DNA of 64,000 bases from NCBI GenBank assembly GCA_963970005.1, contig CAXAMN010026772.1:1-64000 (forward strand). Direction: 5' to 3'. Shown here piece by piece: positions 43,494 through 53,670 of the stretch (position 1 is the stretch's first letter; every line of letters begins with the position of its first letter). Origin of the DNA: Durusdinium trenchii. Its lineage: Eukaryota; Sar; Dinophyceae; Suessiales; Symbiodiniaceae. A program made the position numbers and the translations under genes. Under the pieces are notes generated by a model that saw only the letters and a list, made by a program, of their open reading frames with translations, searched no databases and was not told the origin of the DNA.

Positions 43494-43898
43494 CTAGGTC
43501 CGGGGCTTCAGTGCTGAGGAGACAATGAAGAAACAAACATTACCCATAAATGCCCCCGCCCCCCCAAAAAAGAATTTACAGCTAGCTAGACAGAATTTGA
43601 AACAAAGAACACACATATGAACACATCCATGATCATGTCTGCTTCCATAACCACTGGCTTGGGTCCAAAGTGCTCCTTTTGCACCCGGACTGCCAGCGGT
43701 GGATGGCCAGTTCTTATTACTTGGCCAAAGCACTGACTTGGACCCGACTGCAACTGGTACCTTCGATAATGGTGCCCAAGTCAGCTGTTTTTTGTTCAGG
43801 TCATGTCCACATTGAAAGCCATGTCTGAATCGCTGCCGGTATCGAGACTTTGCGGTACTGTATCTCTGACCTCTGCACGTTTTGGGGTCATGTCCCAT
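43494..43898 (-). CDS. Long open frame, weak coding support
   Basis: 134 codons open (MGHDPKTCRGQRYSTAKSRY ...). Codons end often in A, unlike the exons, and there are no clear splice sites. Probably chance. Confidence 0.2.
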   Translation of the reverse strand: MGHDPKTCRGQRYSTAKSRYRQRFRHGFQCGHDLNKKQLTWAPLSKVPVAVGSKSVLWPSNKNWPSTAGSPGAKGALWTQASGYGSRHDHGCVHMCVLCFKFCLASCKFFFGGAGAFMGNVCFFIVSSALKPRT

Positions 43899-43934
43899 GT
43901 TCTACCCTAAGAATCCGGCCCGTCAAAATGTGTC

Positions 43935-43990
43935 CGGACTCTCTGCGAAGGTGGAAGGTGTCGGGTCCTACCCTGCCACGGAGGGCCCAA
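43935..43990. repeat. GACCCGACACCTTC repeat, copy 1
   Basis: On the minus strand GGGCCCTCCGTGGCAGGG..GGACCCGACACCTTC; copy 2 at 53008-53062. Confidence 0.75.
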
Positions 43991-44338
43991 GGATTTGAAG
44001 GGTAGGGTCTTTGAAGTTGGGTCCAGGCACAACGCTGTGCTTCAGAATCAGGACTGGAAGAGTGGCTGGCATGACTGAGTTGTTGAGGGTCAATGTAAGT
44101 ACGTACATCCAGGAACCACATCCAAGAAGAATGTGAGCAATTAGCACCATGGAATCTCTTAGTCTTGGAGATTAGCTATAGCAAACTATATAGTCTTAGC
44201 TATATATAAAACCACTATTAGCTACCAGCGAAGCCAAAAGTTGAGGAATTCCAGCTTCACCCGATATATATATAGTCTTAGCTATAGCAAATTAGCCGTA
44301 TTAGCTGTATAAGACCACTTTCTCTCAAAGCCGTCCAC

Positions 44339-44406
44339 CTCCCAGCTCTCGATGCTCCCCCTCGTTCGGCCTTCGCGTCCCGCTCTGCCTTGCGCCGATC
44401 GGCGTC
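44339..44406 (-). CDS. Coiled-coil exon
   Basis: 22 codons DADRRKAERDAKAERGGASR then AG. Acceptor CTCCCGTCCAACCCCGAGCCAG in phase 0 fits 44885-44944; donor AG|GTGGAC. Confidence 0.65.
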
Positions 44407-44884
44407 CTGGCTCGGGGTTGGACGGGAGGTTCGATGGCTGGGGGCGAAGAATTTCCATGCACCAAGCAGAAGCGGCTGAAGCGGCTGAAGCGGAGTGATT
44501 CCATGGATTCCATGGCGGGTTTGGGGATGCATGGGATGCGACTGTAGAAGATGGCACATCCACATCCCAAAAAGATTGTTCGAAGGAGCTTCAGGCTTGC
44601 TCTTTTTCTTTCAGACCCTCTTGGTTCAAAGGTCGCAAACCTGACTGAGATCGATGCTGGAACAGAACCAGCGCCATGTGTCTTGATGCCTCTTGCTGAA
44701 AAACCTCTATACCTGAAACGTCTACCAGGACCTTCCAAGAGGTGTCTATAAATAGCCTCTTAGGTCAAGGGGTGGCCAAAAACCACCTGTTGGAAGGTCC
44801 CGGTACTTGTCTCATTTCATTCTCGAGTCAGACTCCTCCATTCGGAATAGGCAGGGTTTGGAGCTCCGGCTCTCCGCACCGGAC

Positions 44885-44944
44885 GTGCTGCTGCTCCTCC
44901 TTGGAGGCGCGATCTGCATCTTCCTGGATCTTTTGGATCTTGGC
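44885..44944 (-). CDS. Coiled-coil exon
   Basis: 20 codons AKIQKIQEDADRASKEEQQH, phase 0 at both ends (acceptor CACACTCCGCGAG, donor GTCCGG). An alternative minus frame (PRSKRSRKMQIAPPRRSSS) is open to 44812 and would fit the phase of 45817-45946; the heptad-like pattern favours the first. Confidence 0.55.
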
Positions 44945-45667
44945 CTCGCGGAGTGTGGATGTGGCTGACGTTGGACTCCATAGCCATATCTGCCCATCCA
45001 AAGGTTGGTAAATAGTGCATCATGCGGCATATGTGCTAGAGTCAAAAAGAGTAGTTACAGTCACAGTACCAATGATGTAGTTGCAAATATATGCATCCAA
45101 AGTACACACTGAGATCTGAATGTACAACGTTCAAAGCAGTCATTCTAAGTACTGTAGGACTGTAGGGGTAACTCCTCTTGCCACTCCTTTGGGCTGGGCC
45201 AGTAGGGTCTGGAATGGTCAAGGAGTATTTGAGGAGTCTTGCTGTCCTTGAGTTTGAAAGGGTCTGGAGTATTTCAGGATTCAAAAGAACACATGAGATA
45301 CTTCAGACCTTAAGATTAGATTTGATGTCTAGGAACCCGGCAAAAAAATACCACAGATTCCCCAGGTTCGGGGATGTAGCCATAGGACAAATATGGAAAC
45401 ATAGACATCACCCTAGCAAAATCAGGTAAGTCTTCTCCCAGACCAAGTCCAAACTGTATCATACAAAGAAACACCATCTTCCGCTCAAACGCAAACAAAT
45501 CCGCTCAACCGGAAGGATCTTCGAAGCATTTGACGGTGCACACATCCGGATGGGCTCCAACGGCAATTTCTCAGAAAAGAGTCAGACCCAAATTTGCCAC
45601 AAACAGTGAACTGAAACGGATTGAAACGGAGGTACTGTCGTAGTTGGAGCCAATCCGGATGAATCTC

Positions 45668-45745
45668 TAGCTTCTCGCTACTATGGCACCTTGCTACTAG
45701 TAGCGTCCTTGCTACTAGTAGCGATGCACCCTGTTACAGGTAGCT
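45668..45745. repeat. CTACTAGTAG palindrome cluster
   Basis: Includes TTGCTACTAGTAGCGTCC and TTGCTACTAGTAGCGATGC. Confidence 0.8.
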
Positions 45746-45816
45746 TCGTCCGTTTTCAACCCAATGGAAAAGCTCTCTCCACAAACAAACCCCATTCTCA
45801 GTATTTACAGTGACAC

Positions 45817-45946
45817 GTTCGCATATGGGGCTTCTGCTCTTCCAAGAGTTCTTCTTCATGATGTTCCAGTCCGAGAGCTCTCCTAGACGACCGGTCCTTG
45901 GAGTCGTCATCGTTCGAACGCACCGAGATCCACGTCGTTTTCTCAC
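45817..45946 (-). CDS. Acidic helical exon
   Basis: 42 codons EKTTWISVRSNDDDSKDRSS, RRALGLEHHEEELLEEQKPH, MR. Two leading bases after GACCGTCGGAG fit 46214-46319; two spare bases before GTGTCA. A shorter exon starting after GGTCGTCTAG is also possible. Confidence 0.6.
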
Positions 45947-46213
45947 CTCCGACGGTCAAACCACAAAGGCCCTGGTTGACCCATCCAACGTCCAACGTCG
46001 GTGCCACTCGGCCACTCGTCCAACACAAAACCCATAACATCTCCACGGTCTCCAAAGGTCTGCGGCGGTCATGAAACGATGTCATCGGGATGTGAATCAA
46101 CCAAAACGACCCACAAACCAAACTGGCTTCAGTCTGCCTGTCCAGTCGGACAAGCTTTGGGATGCTACCTGAGTCTTCAGCCGCTGGGACACATCAACGG
46201 TCAGCAACGACAC

Positions 46214-46319
46214 CACATGTCCATTTCAGCGCCTGCAGCTCCGCCTCCATCCGTGCATCACGGCCAGCAATCTCGGCGCCGATGATTTCGCAGTTCCTGA
46301 TTTTGCAGACGACGGAGTC
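46214..46319 (-). CDS. Internal exon of the coiled-coil gene
   Basis: 35 codons DSVVCKIRNCEIIGAEIAGR then DARMEAELQALKWTC. Acceptor CTTCCTGCCTCCCCCAAG in phase 0 fits 47413-47498; donor G|GTGTCG. Confidence 0.65.
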
Positions 46320-46361
46320 CTTGGGGGAGGCAGGAAGCATTATTTGCTTTAATCTAGACCC

Positions 46362-46450
46362 CAAACGCTCCAAACAACCCTTGGCCCCTCGAAACCATAA
46401 GGATTTGAGGGTCCGGACCCCTCCATATGAGGGTCCGATCCCTCCATATG
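46362..46450. repeat. GGGTCCGGACCCCTCC family copy with tandem CCTCCATATGAG
   Basis: AAACGCTCCAAACAACCCTTGG ... GGGTCCGGACCCCTCC, followed by two copies of CCTCCATATGAG. Confidence 0.75.
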
Positions 46451-47412
46451 AGATTCTTCTAAAAGGGACAAGCACTTTTTCACCTGCCTGCAGACCTGCC
46501 TGTGTGAAAAGTGGGAGATCTGATGAGATCTGTAAGCTTTGAGAATGTGTACATGAACTTTGAAGGTCTGCTTGGGAGCTTTGAGATGATTATCCTTTCC
46601 GGAATGCAGCATCAACAAAACAGCGGTTTCAACCCAAGAGGCCTCCGGTCACCCAAGAAACTGGCTGCTTTTCACTTATTGCTTGGTGGTTTATGTTTCT
46701 TGAAGAGCACTCTTTGCTGCCATGCTTGCTCAAATCACTGTATGGTCACATGCTGGGTTTGTTGGCTGGATACTCACAAACCTCGGCCTTGACGCGCAGG
46801 ACCAAACAACACATAAAGAATGTCAGTTGAAAGAGTGCAAGTTGTGGTTCACTGAGTGCATTTTATGCTACTGACTGAAGTCAACTGATGAATCCTGGAT
46901 GTTCTGTCGTTCTTGGATGGCATGATGACTACCAATAATACATTAAACAGAAAAGAGGTGCATGTGTGAACCCATGTTGCACTGGTACAGTTACAATGCA
47001 AGAATCTGGTTAAACTGGATCCTGTACAATTCTAGAACGGAGTTCCACACCAATCATACAAATGTGGCAACTTGGATCATCTGACATGACATAGATCATA
47101 TAGATCGACATAGCTTGACATACTATGGCGGGCTTTTCCACTGAAATCCAAGAATGGGTCACACCAACAATGGACACCTTAAAATTTCCTTGGCACTTGC
47201 ACAACACCCTCCACTGGACCTGCGTGAAAGCCTGGAACAGCCCCTTTGTTGGACAAAAACACAACAAAAAGCATCAGAAAAGCACGAGACAATCGGAGAC
47301 CCCTAACCATTGGAGACCCCTGACAAAGGTCGAGGGGGAGGCAGTTTTGATGCAGTTCAAAGGGTTTGTATACGAATATCTTGTGGTGAAGTGCAATCGA
47401 TCCAGCGGTGAC

Positions 47413-47498
47413 CGGGGTGATGCCAGTCCTTTCAATCTGATCCAGCCGCGCTTGCACCGCAGCGCGGTTCTTCGCTTCCTGAGTTTTAGCGTCCCGGA
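47413..47498 (-). CDS. Coiled-coil exon
   Basis: 28 codons RDAKTQEAKNRAAVQARLDQ then IERTGITP. Acceptor CCTTCAGCCGATTTTGTGAG (two leading bases), donor GTCACC. Classic charged helix. Confidence 0.65.
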
Positions 47499-47554
47499 CT
47501 CACAAAATCGGCTGAAGGGGAAAACAACTTGTTGGGACTCACTTCTATCCCTAC

Positions 47555-47670
47555 AAGTCCAGTCTGACTCAGTAAAACCAGATCTTCTACCTCCTTGAGT
47601 AGTGTTCTTGTGTGACAGACTCCAGTAAAATGAGGTCATTGACTTGTAAGGTATAGGATGGTACAGGTAT
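47555..47670. repeat. Dispersed repeat, copy 2
   Basis: TACAAGTCCAGTCTGACTCAG ... GAGTAGTGTTCTTGTGTGAC ... AAATGAGGTCATTGACTTG; partner at 39556-39690. Confidence 0.8.
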
Positions 47671-49030
47671 GAGGAGAACCAAAAGGTACATGTCAAAAGA
47701 ACCAATTCTATGTAGGTGAAGATAGTAAAAAACACATGTCACATGTCAAAAAGATTCAAAAAGAAAGAACACATAGCTTTGGTCAGGTTATTTTCCTTCC
47801 GAATGCACCAACTTGGAGGTGACCTTTCAGGCCCCAAACGACTGGCCCTCCCCGGGACGACTGGTTGACTCAAACACGGAATCCCGGTCCCTCAACCTCA
47901 ACACCTATAGGTGGAAAAATACAAAATCAAAGCTTGTTACTCAAGAAAAAACAAAGAAACATTATTCATATGTTGTTCATCATAGTATTGTTCATATGTT
48001 TTCATGTTTGACAATACGTTTGCTTTATCCATAGCATTGATACCTATATAGTCATAGAGATTGGTTCAACCCCAGACCCGTGACTCGAGGATCCCGGTCC
48101 CTACTTAAGGCCCATGAGTCCATGAGCGTCTGGATCATCGACTTGATCCCCTGCTATCAAAGCAACCAGAACCCCCAACAGAAATCAATCAAACTGTCTA
48201 AACATGAGGTCATTGACGGGATTGCATCAAGAGTCTAGTGATATAACTCCATTGTTCTGTCTAAACCGATGGTTTTGGGAGCCATCATGAGCCATATCTG
48301 TAAACATCTTAAGACACTAAGCCCGAAAAAGACAAGCTCGGTTCGCCGTTCGACCGTTGCTTGACCTATGTTGACCTGGTGTTGTAGCAACATATCCTTA
48401 GTAAAACTAAACCAGGATTTTTTGTTGAAAAGCCAGGAAAGCAATGGTGGTCCGAAAAAATAACAAATGGAGGGGATTGGAGGGAAGGAAAATGCTGGAG
48501 TTCATCCTCATCCAGTGTTGCAAGACATTGACCTCGCCAAATCGACCGTCAACTTGGGTGGCCTTTCTGGTTGCTACCCCTTGTCTTCTCGAAGCTTATT
48601 CCCCAAACACTCCATGTATTATGAGTTGTTCATTAATGCCCACATTGACGCCGTTTCTTTTAAATGATGTCAGTCCCGTGCGGTGTCGATCCGGGAGGGG
48701 TCTGCATAGTCTCAGGAGGGACCCCCAAAAGTGCTACACCCCCCCAGAACTACATTGGGTTCAAAGTAGATGGCACAATCCCCAAGTTCTGTGGTTGACA
48801 TGGACCCCTATCAGACATCTTGGGGTGCCAGTGCCATCGAACCTCTGAAACAACTGTGACTCACATGGACCCGTTTCGACCGGTGCCCTGAAAGACTGGT
48901 TCTCCTGGATGTGAGCTCTCTATTTTCCGAACAAGCTGAACTTCAGTGGATTTTTCAGGGTCCATGATGGTCCATGTGAGTCTAACCAGCATCTACAAAC
49001 AGTGCTTTTTCAAATCCTTGCGGTCCTTTT
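47670..49030. other. No firm exon
   Basis: 47870 and 48085 share GGATCCCGGTCCCT. A weak minus island near 48310-48360 (VERRTELVFFGLSVLR) was not annotated. Confidence 0.45.
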
Positions 49031-49038
49031 CGTCTCAC

Positions 49039-49160
49039 CGGCGCGGTAGGTAGGACCTCATGGACCTCGTGTCCGTCCTTTTCGCCCGCTTAAGTGACCC
49101 AGGGTAGGTGGGCGTCCCGGCGGCGTCATCGGCGGCCTTCTCGCCCGCTTGAGCGAAGGC
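49039..49160 (-). CDS. Internal exon, Ala/Lys then Arg-rich
   Basis: 40 codons AFAQAGEKAADDAAGTPTYP then GSLKRAKRTDTRSMRSYLPR. Acceptor CTTTCTCTTCCCCAAAAG and donor CG|GTGAGA are both near consensus. Third positions almost all G/C. Phase with 49810-49858 agrees only if that exon ends later, at GTTTGC. Confidence 0.65.
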
Positions 49161-49809
49161 CTTTTGGGGAAGAGAAAGGTCCGGACGGCTTCAAAGGGAC
49201 TCCCGAAGAATCAAGAGATATGTATACAGCTGTATATATATATATACATACTACCTGAAATTAAGTAAGATCTTTTAAACACGGAAATACAGTAACACAA
49301 AAACATGGTGGATGAACTAACTTCTATCCGAACTTGGTCCTTGAGCGGCGTGACCCGGAGATTGAAAGGTAGAACGTTGACACAGTTGGACGATCCAGGT
49401 ATATTCTTGGGACTGCTGTGGCACCTCTCTTATTCACATACTACGCCTATAAGTTCCCCTATAAATGTCTACAGTCAGTATATAATTCTATATCTGAATT
49501 CAGGAGAAAAACTCATGTTGGACTTCAGGAGCAAACCACCACAAGGCATTGGGGCTCTCACCAATCTTTGTCTCCCAGAGGCTGATTGGACCTTCAAGCT
49601 GCTACATGCTGGTTCGATCCAAAACCCTACCAACAAAGGTTGAAGAACCCTATGGACTGTCCCATAGGTACCCCAGTGTCCTATAAGGTCACTTAACCTC
49701 TCTTGGTATAGTTGTGAGAGTCAAACCCATAGCGAGCCATTTTCGGGTCACTCTGAGCCGGACTGAGGGCTGCAAACGGTCTTTCTCCCCGACCGGTCAA
49801 TCGTAAAAC

Positions 49810-49858
49810 CGGGGCAGTCTGTGCGGCTCGGCTCTGCCTTGTCCTCATCCTGGCGGGC
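49810..49858 (-). CDS. Coiled-coil exon
   Basis: 16 codons ARQDEDKAEPSRTDCP. Acceptor GTTTTCTCGGCTGGCGCCAG in phase 0 fits 50468-50554; donor G|GTTTTA. The frame continues (GFTIDRSGRK) if a later donor is used. Confidence 0.6.
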
Positions 49859-49954
49859 CTGGCGCCAGCCGAGAAAACAACCACACCTAGCGATTCCTGC
49901 AGTGGGTAATTATGCCTGTCTCACTCAAACGATGAGTGTACATCCTGCATAATT

Positions 49955-50250
49955 TGCCTGGAACTTCCTCAGAGTGTTTTTGTTGATCTGCGGCGCGAGA
50001 AACATCTCTTGGAGTCACGGCCTTATATTTGAGTCTGCGGATGTTTCCCTAGTTTCCTGATAATTTTTGTCTGATCTTCCACAGGTGGTTATACAATTTT
50101 ATACACTAGCTGCCGGCTATAATTGGTGAGCCACGGGCATTTTTTCCCGAAGGTGTTTTTTCAGCGGATTTTGTTTTTGGTGGCGGATGTTTATGTGGTC
50201 CACAGACCTATAGATAAAGGTACGTTGAACTAGCGACCCCAAAAATGCCA
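49955..50250. repeat. 290 bp intron repeat, copy 1
   Basis: CCTGGAACTTCCTCAGAGTG ... TCTGCGGCGCGAGAAACATC ... GAGTCTGCGGATGTTTC ... GGTGAGCCACGGGC ... GATGTTTATGTGGTCC. Lies inside the intron between 50468 and 49858; copy 2 at 51437-51720. Confidence 0.85.
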
Positions 50251-50467
50251 CCGAGCTGGGTTGCAGGTATCACGATATAGTCAGCCAATGCCATGACCCA
50301 AACACTCCATGTCTGTCATCTGCCCAACATCCTATACAAATTGACCCCTCAAATCACCCCATGACAGGACTCATGCCCTCAATTCCTATTCATTGACCAT
50401 ACCAGTCCCATTCCACGTCGTGTCGACCATGACACGCGCAGACGACCTCCCTTCACATCGTCCGCAC

Positions 50468-50554
50468 CGGACCGCGCAGGGCGGACCGCGTCGCGTCACG
50501 CTGCCGCGCGTCCTCGCGGAGCGAACGCGAACGCCTTCTTCCTTCGAGCAGCTT
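50468..50554 (-). CDS. Coiled-coil exon, Arg-rich
   Basis: 29 codons KLLEGRRRSRSLREDARQRD then ATRSALRGP, phase 0 both ends (acceptor GAAGCCATCGCAG, donor GTGCGG). A second frame (ERMNEAIAEAARRKKAFAFA) is open just upstream and overlapping, but the chosen one fits both neighbours. Confidence 0.6.
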
Positions 50555-51040
50555 CTGCGATGGCTTCATTCATCCTTTCTCCCGGCGCGGATCGAACGGT
50601 GCGAAGCGGATCGAACGCGGCAGGAGTATAAGCAGGAGCTCGTATATACCCAACAAAGAAAGAAGCATCCGGCGGCGGTAACAATGACCACCATGTCACT
50701 GACCCATGATCGGGTATGACGGCAAGTGAACTGGGTTCAACTAACCACATAACAGCACCCAGGACAGTCAGTGGAGGGCTGAGGGCCGCCGAGGGCCCAG
50801 CTCATCTTTTGCTTGCTGACACTTGCGCGCCTGGGCGCCAAGGCACACTCGTCCAAGGAGCATCAAGCAATACATACAAAGGCGTGACACCACGTCAGGA
50901 AGGTACCTGTCAAAATCTGTCAAATGGCATGTGTCTCTAAGACTCTAGGACGCTGCCGACGCTGCCGGATGAATCTGTGGTCCACACATGAAAACCCAGG
51001 GTCCGTCCGTCGTCCGTCGCATTCGACTGAGGCGGTGCAC

Positions 51041-51098
51041 GTGCTCTTCAGCATCTGCCTTCCTCTGTTCTCGCTGCCGTGTGTGCTCGTCCTGCATC
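51041..51098 (-). CDS. Coiled-coil exon
   Basis: 19 codons MQDEHTRQREQRKADAEEH. One leading base after GTGTTCCGCTGAG fits the two spare bases of 52157-52222; donor GTGCAC in phase 0. Confidence 0.65.
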
Positions 51099-51436
51099 CT
51101 CAGCGGAACACCCCAGGACTTGGTACTTCAGGGCGGACAAAAACCACGATGGAGTCAGCTCCAGTGAAGCGGGTGTCACGGGTGGTGATGGAGTCGCATA
51201 TATGCAAAGCTTGAAGCATCCAAAGCTTGAATCCATTGCATGGCTGGGTTGGAATGGTCTTTAAACATCCAGATCACTCTCTAATTGGAGACTCCCGCAC
51301 AAGAGAACTATGTCAATCAGCTGTCATGCTCGATAACAAAACGCGGGGCTAGCTCATTCGCTACGGTGGCAGTAGGTGCCCGGGAGAAAAGAATCGACCA
51401 ACAACTCTTCTGGTTGGTGGTTTCAACTCACTTGAA

Positions 51437-51720
51437 AGGATACCTGGAACTTCCTCAGAATGTGTTTCTTTTTAATCTGCGGCGCGAAAAACATCTGTTG
51501 GAGTCAAAGCCTTATCACTGATGATATAATTGAGTCTGCGGATGTTTCTCGACTGTTTTCTGCTTCTTTTATATTCCACAGGCGTTTATACACAAGCTAT
51601 GGGCGTGTAGTGTATTGGTGAGACACAGGTGTTTTTCCCGAACCTGATCTTTCAGCGGATGTTTATGTGGTTCAGAGACCTTAAACAAAGGGTACCGGTA
51701 TGTTGAACGACCGACCAAAA
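51437..51720. repeat. 290 bp intron repeat, copy 2
   Basis: Direct-orientation copy of 49955-50250, inside the intron between 52157 and 51098. Roughly 70% alike by eye. Confidence 0.85.
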
Positions 51721-52156
51721 GGAAAGCAACCGCGAGGTTGCAAGTATGAGTCAAGTCAATGTGATCAATATTACCAATCATACCAAGTAATGCTTGAACA
51801 TTTAAAAAAACAATCGGACACTACCCAGTTAAGCCCACAGGGTCGCATGCGAGTGATGTAAGTCTATAATTATATAGTCAAAAATCCGTAGAAACACGAT
51901 AGTTTAGTAAAACTCATGATATAAATAACTTAAATCAATACACCTGACTTCAACATAAAACAACAAACTTAAACAAATACACCTGACTTCAACATAAAAC
52001 AACAAACTTAAACATTAACAGCAAAAACACATGTGCACAAGATTGCACAAGCATTGTATGTATCCCCATTGTTCCCCAGTAAGAAGTCCATATTCCCTCA
52101 CGGTGTAGGTAAACATATTCAGTCGGGTGGGCCAGCAATCCAAACCGACCACCGAC

Positions 52157-52222
52157 CTCTTTGGGGCCCCGAACCACTTGAGCATGGTCTCTTGCTCTCG
52201 TTGCCGTCGCTCCTGCTCAGGT
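52157..52222 (-). CDS. Coiled-coil exon
   Basis: 21 codons PEQERRQREQETMLKWFGAP then K. One leading base after GAGCTTGCCAG fits 52629-52679 (if its donor is GTGCCG); donor AG|GTCGGT. Confidence 0.65.
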
Positions 52223-52628
52223 CTGGCAAGCTCGTTCCGGTGGTAGGGCGAAGCGAAGCTTGCTGTGAGGTGTTCTTGACCTTGCAACCCCAGTCAGTGA
52301 TCAATTTATCTTGGCTCAGACTTTATATGAATTTATCTTAGATTTCCAGTGTGCCGAACAGTCAGTGACAAGACAACAACAATCGAAAGCTGAGACAAAA
52401 GAACAAAACAGGTTTACATCCTCCAGGTGCGAAAACGGGTAATCTATGACCTCGATCATATGCCTGTGGGTCAAGACCCGCGCACCCTGTTTGACCACAG
52501 AACAGATTCCTCTATTTTCAGGGATGCGAATTCCGACACCATGGGATCTGAGTGGAAGAGGTGTCCGATCTGAGCCATATGCTCCATCATTCCCATGGTG
52601 TCAGCGCCTTTGGGTCAGATCTCGGCAC

Positions 52629-52679
52629 GTGCCGAGCTCCTCCTCTGCCTTCCGCCGCCGTCGGAGGGATTCCAGGCTC
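52629..52679 (-). CDS. Coiled-coil exon
   Basis: 16 codons SLESLRRRRKAEEELG. Acceptor TTGGTCGTTTTCGCTTAG is excellent; one leading base fits the two spare bases of 53394-53495. The frame stays open to TQRR and a TGA. Confidence 0.7.
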
Positions 52680-52757
52680 CTAAGCGAAAACGACCAAAAC
52701 ACCAGGCCAAACGGAAGCAAGTTGGAAGGTAGAACAGGAATCCATCTGGGAACATGA

Positions 52758-52850
52758 ACCCTAGGGCTCTTAGGGCTCCTGGCATACCTCCTTCGAAGGT
52801 ATGGACCCCTCCAAACACCCTCAGAAGGTACGACTGGAGTGGGGGGGAAT
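52758..52850. repeat. Inverted-repeat variant with CCTAGGG left end
   Basis: AACCCTAGGGCTC ... CCTCCTTCGAAGGTATGG ... CTCAGAAGGTACGACTGG. Mixed features of the 7823 and 9425 families; the right end is decayed. Confidence 0.6.
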
Positions 52851-53007
52851 CTTGGGCCTTGCGCAGTCGACATGGGTTCCTTTCAGAACCTCCACATGGC
52901 CAAGACTGGCCGAGACACTGGACATGGGTTTCACCTGAAATCCTGTGTTTTTTTTTGCCTCGAGACTCCATGCTGTTAATTTGTTTCACATGTCAACCAA
53001 TGTCAGT

Positions 53008-53062
53008 GTTAGGGCCCTCCATGGCAGGTGTCGGACCCGACACCTTCGCAGGGGTCCGGACC
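53008..53062. repeat. GACCCGACACCTTC repeat, copy 2
   Basis: GGGCCCTCCATGGCAGGTGTCGGACCCGACACCTTCGCAGG, with an internal palindrome GTGTCGGACCCGACAC. Confidence 0.8.
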
Positions 53063-53393
53063 CGAACCTGAACCCATCAGATTGGTTCGGGCCCGCATTC
53101 TTAGGGACTAAGGGGTGAACACGGGTGAACAATGCTTTTGCGGCAAACCTCAGAATCTGCCTCTCCTTCTGGCTTCAACAAACGCATAACAAGAAGTCAG
53201 GCATCTCTGCCAGAATCAAAAGGGACAAACCCGGAGAAGCGGAACACATCATTTCCATGTCTTCCCTCAAGCTTGGCCCTGCAGCCTGCATCGGTCAAAC
53301 CTCCATATAGCAAGGGAGAAGGGGCCCGAACCAAAGCCTTCCCAGTTGTTCGGGTCCGGATTAATAGGGTTCCATGAAAGAACTGTCATGAAC

Positions 53394-53495
53394 TGTCCAA
53401 TCAGGTCCAGCAGCATTTCGTTGATTTCCTTCGCCTTGTCCCGAATGGCATCGCGCTGTGCCTCGCGAATGGCAGAGCTACTACTGAGTCGGTCA
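53394..53495 (-). CDS. Coiled-coil exon
   Basis: 33 codons DRLSSSSAIREAQRDAIRDK then AKEINEMLLDLIG. Acceptor CCTTCGCCCACCCAG (one leading base), donor CA|GTTCAT. Clear amphipathic helix. Confidence 0.7.
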
Positions 53496-53619
53496 CTGGG
53501 TGGGCGAAGGATTACAGAAGGCCGGGACCCTGCTTGACCCACCACCATTACCCTAGCCTTCCACCGTAGTCTGAAATCCTTAATGGTTCGGGATTCAGAC
53601 CGTGAAACCAATGGTGGCC

Positions 53620-53670
53620 CAGGAATCAGGAAGCATTCGCTGTGCAACTCTCAGACTGCGCAAGCCCTCA
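53620..53670 (-). CDS. Possible short exon
   Basis: Reads GLRSLRVAQRMLPDSWATIG after the strong acceptor GATTTCTTTCGATGAG. Phase does not fit 53394-53495 with any GT seen, so it is uncertain. Confidence 0.35.
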
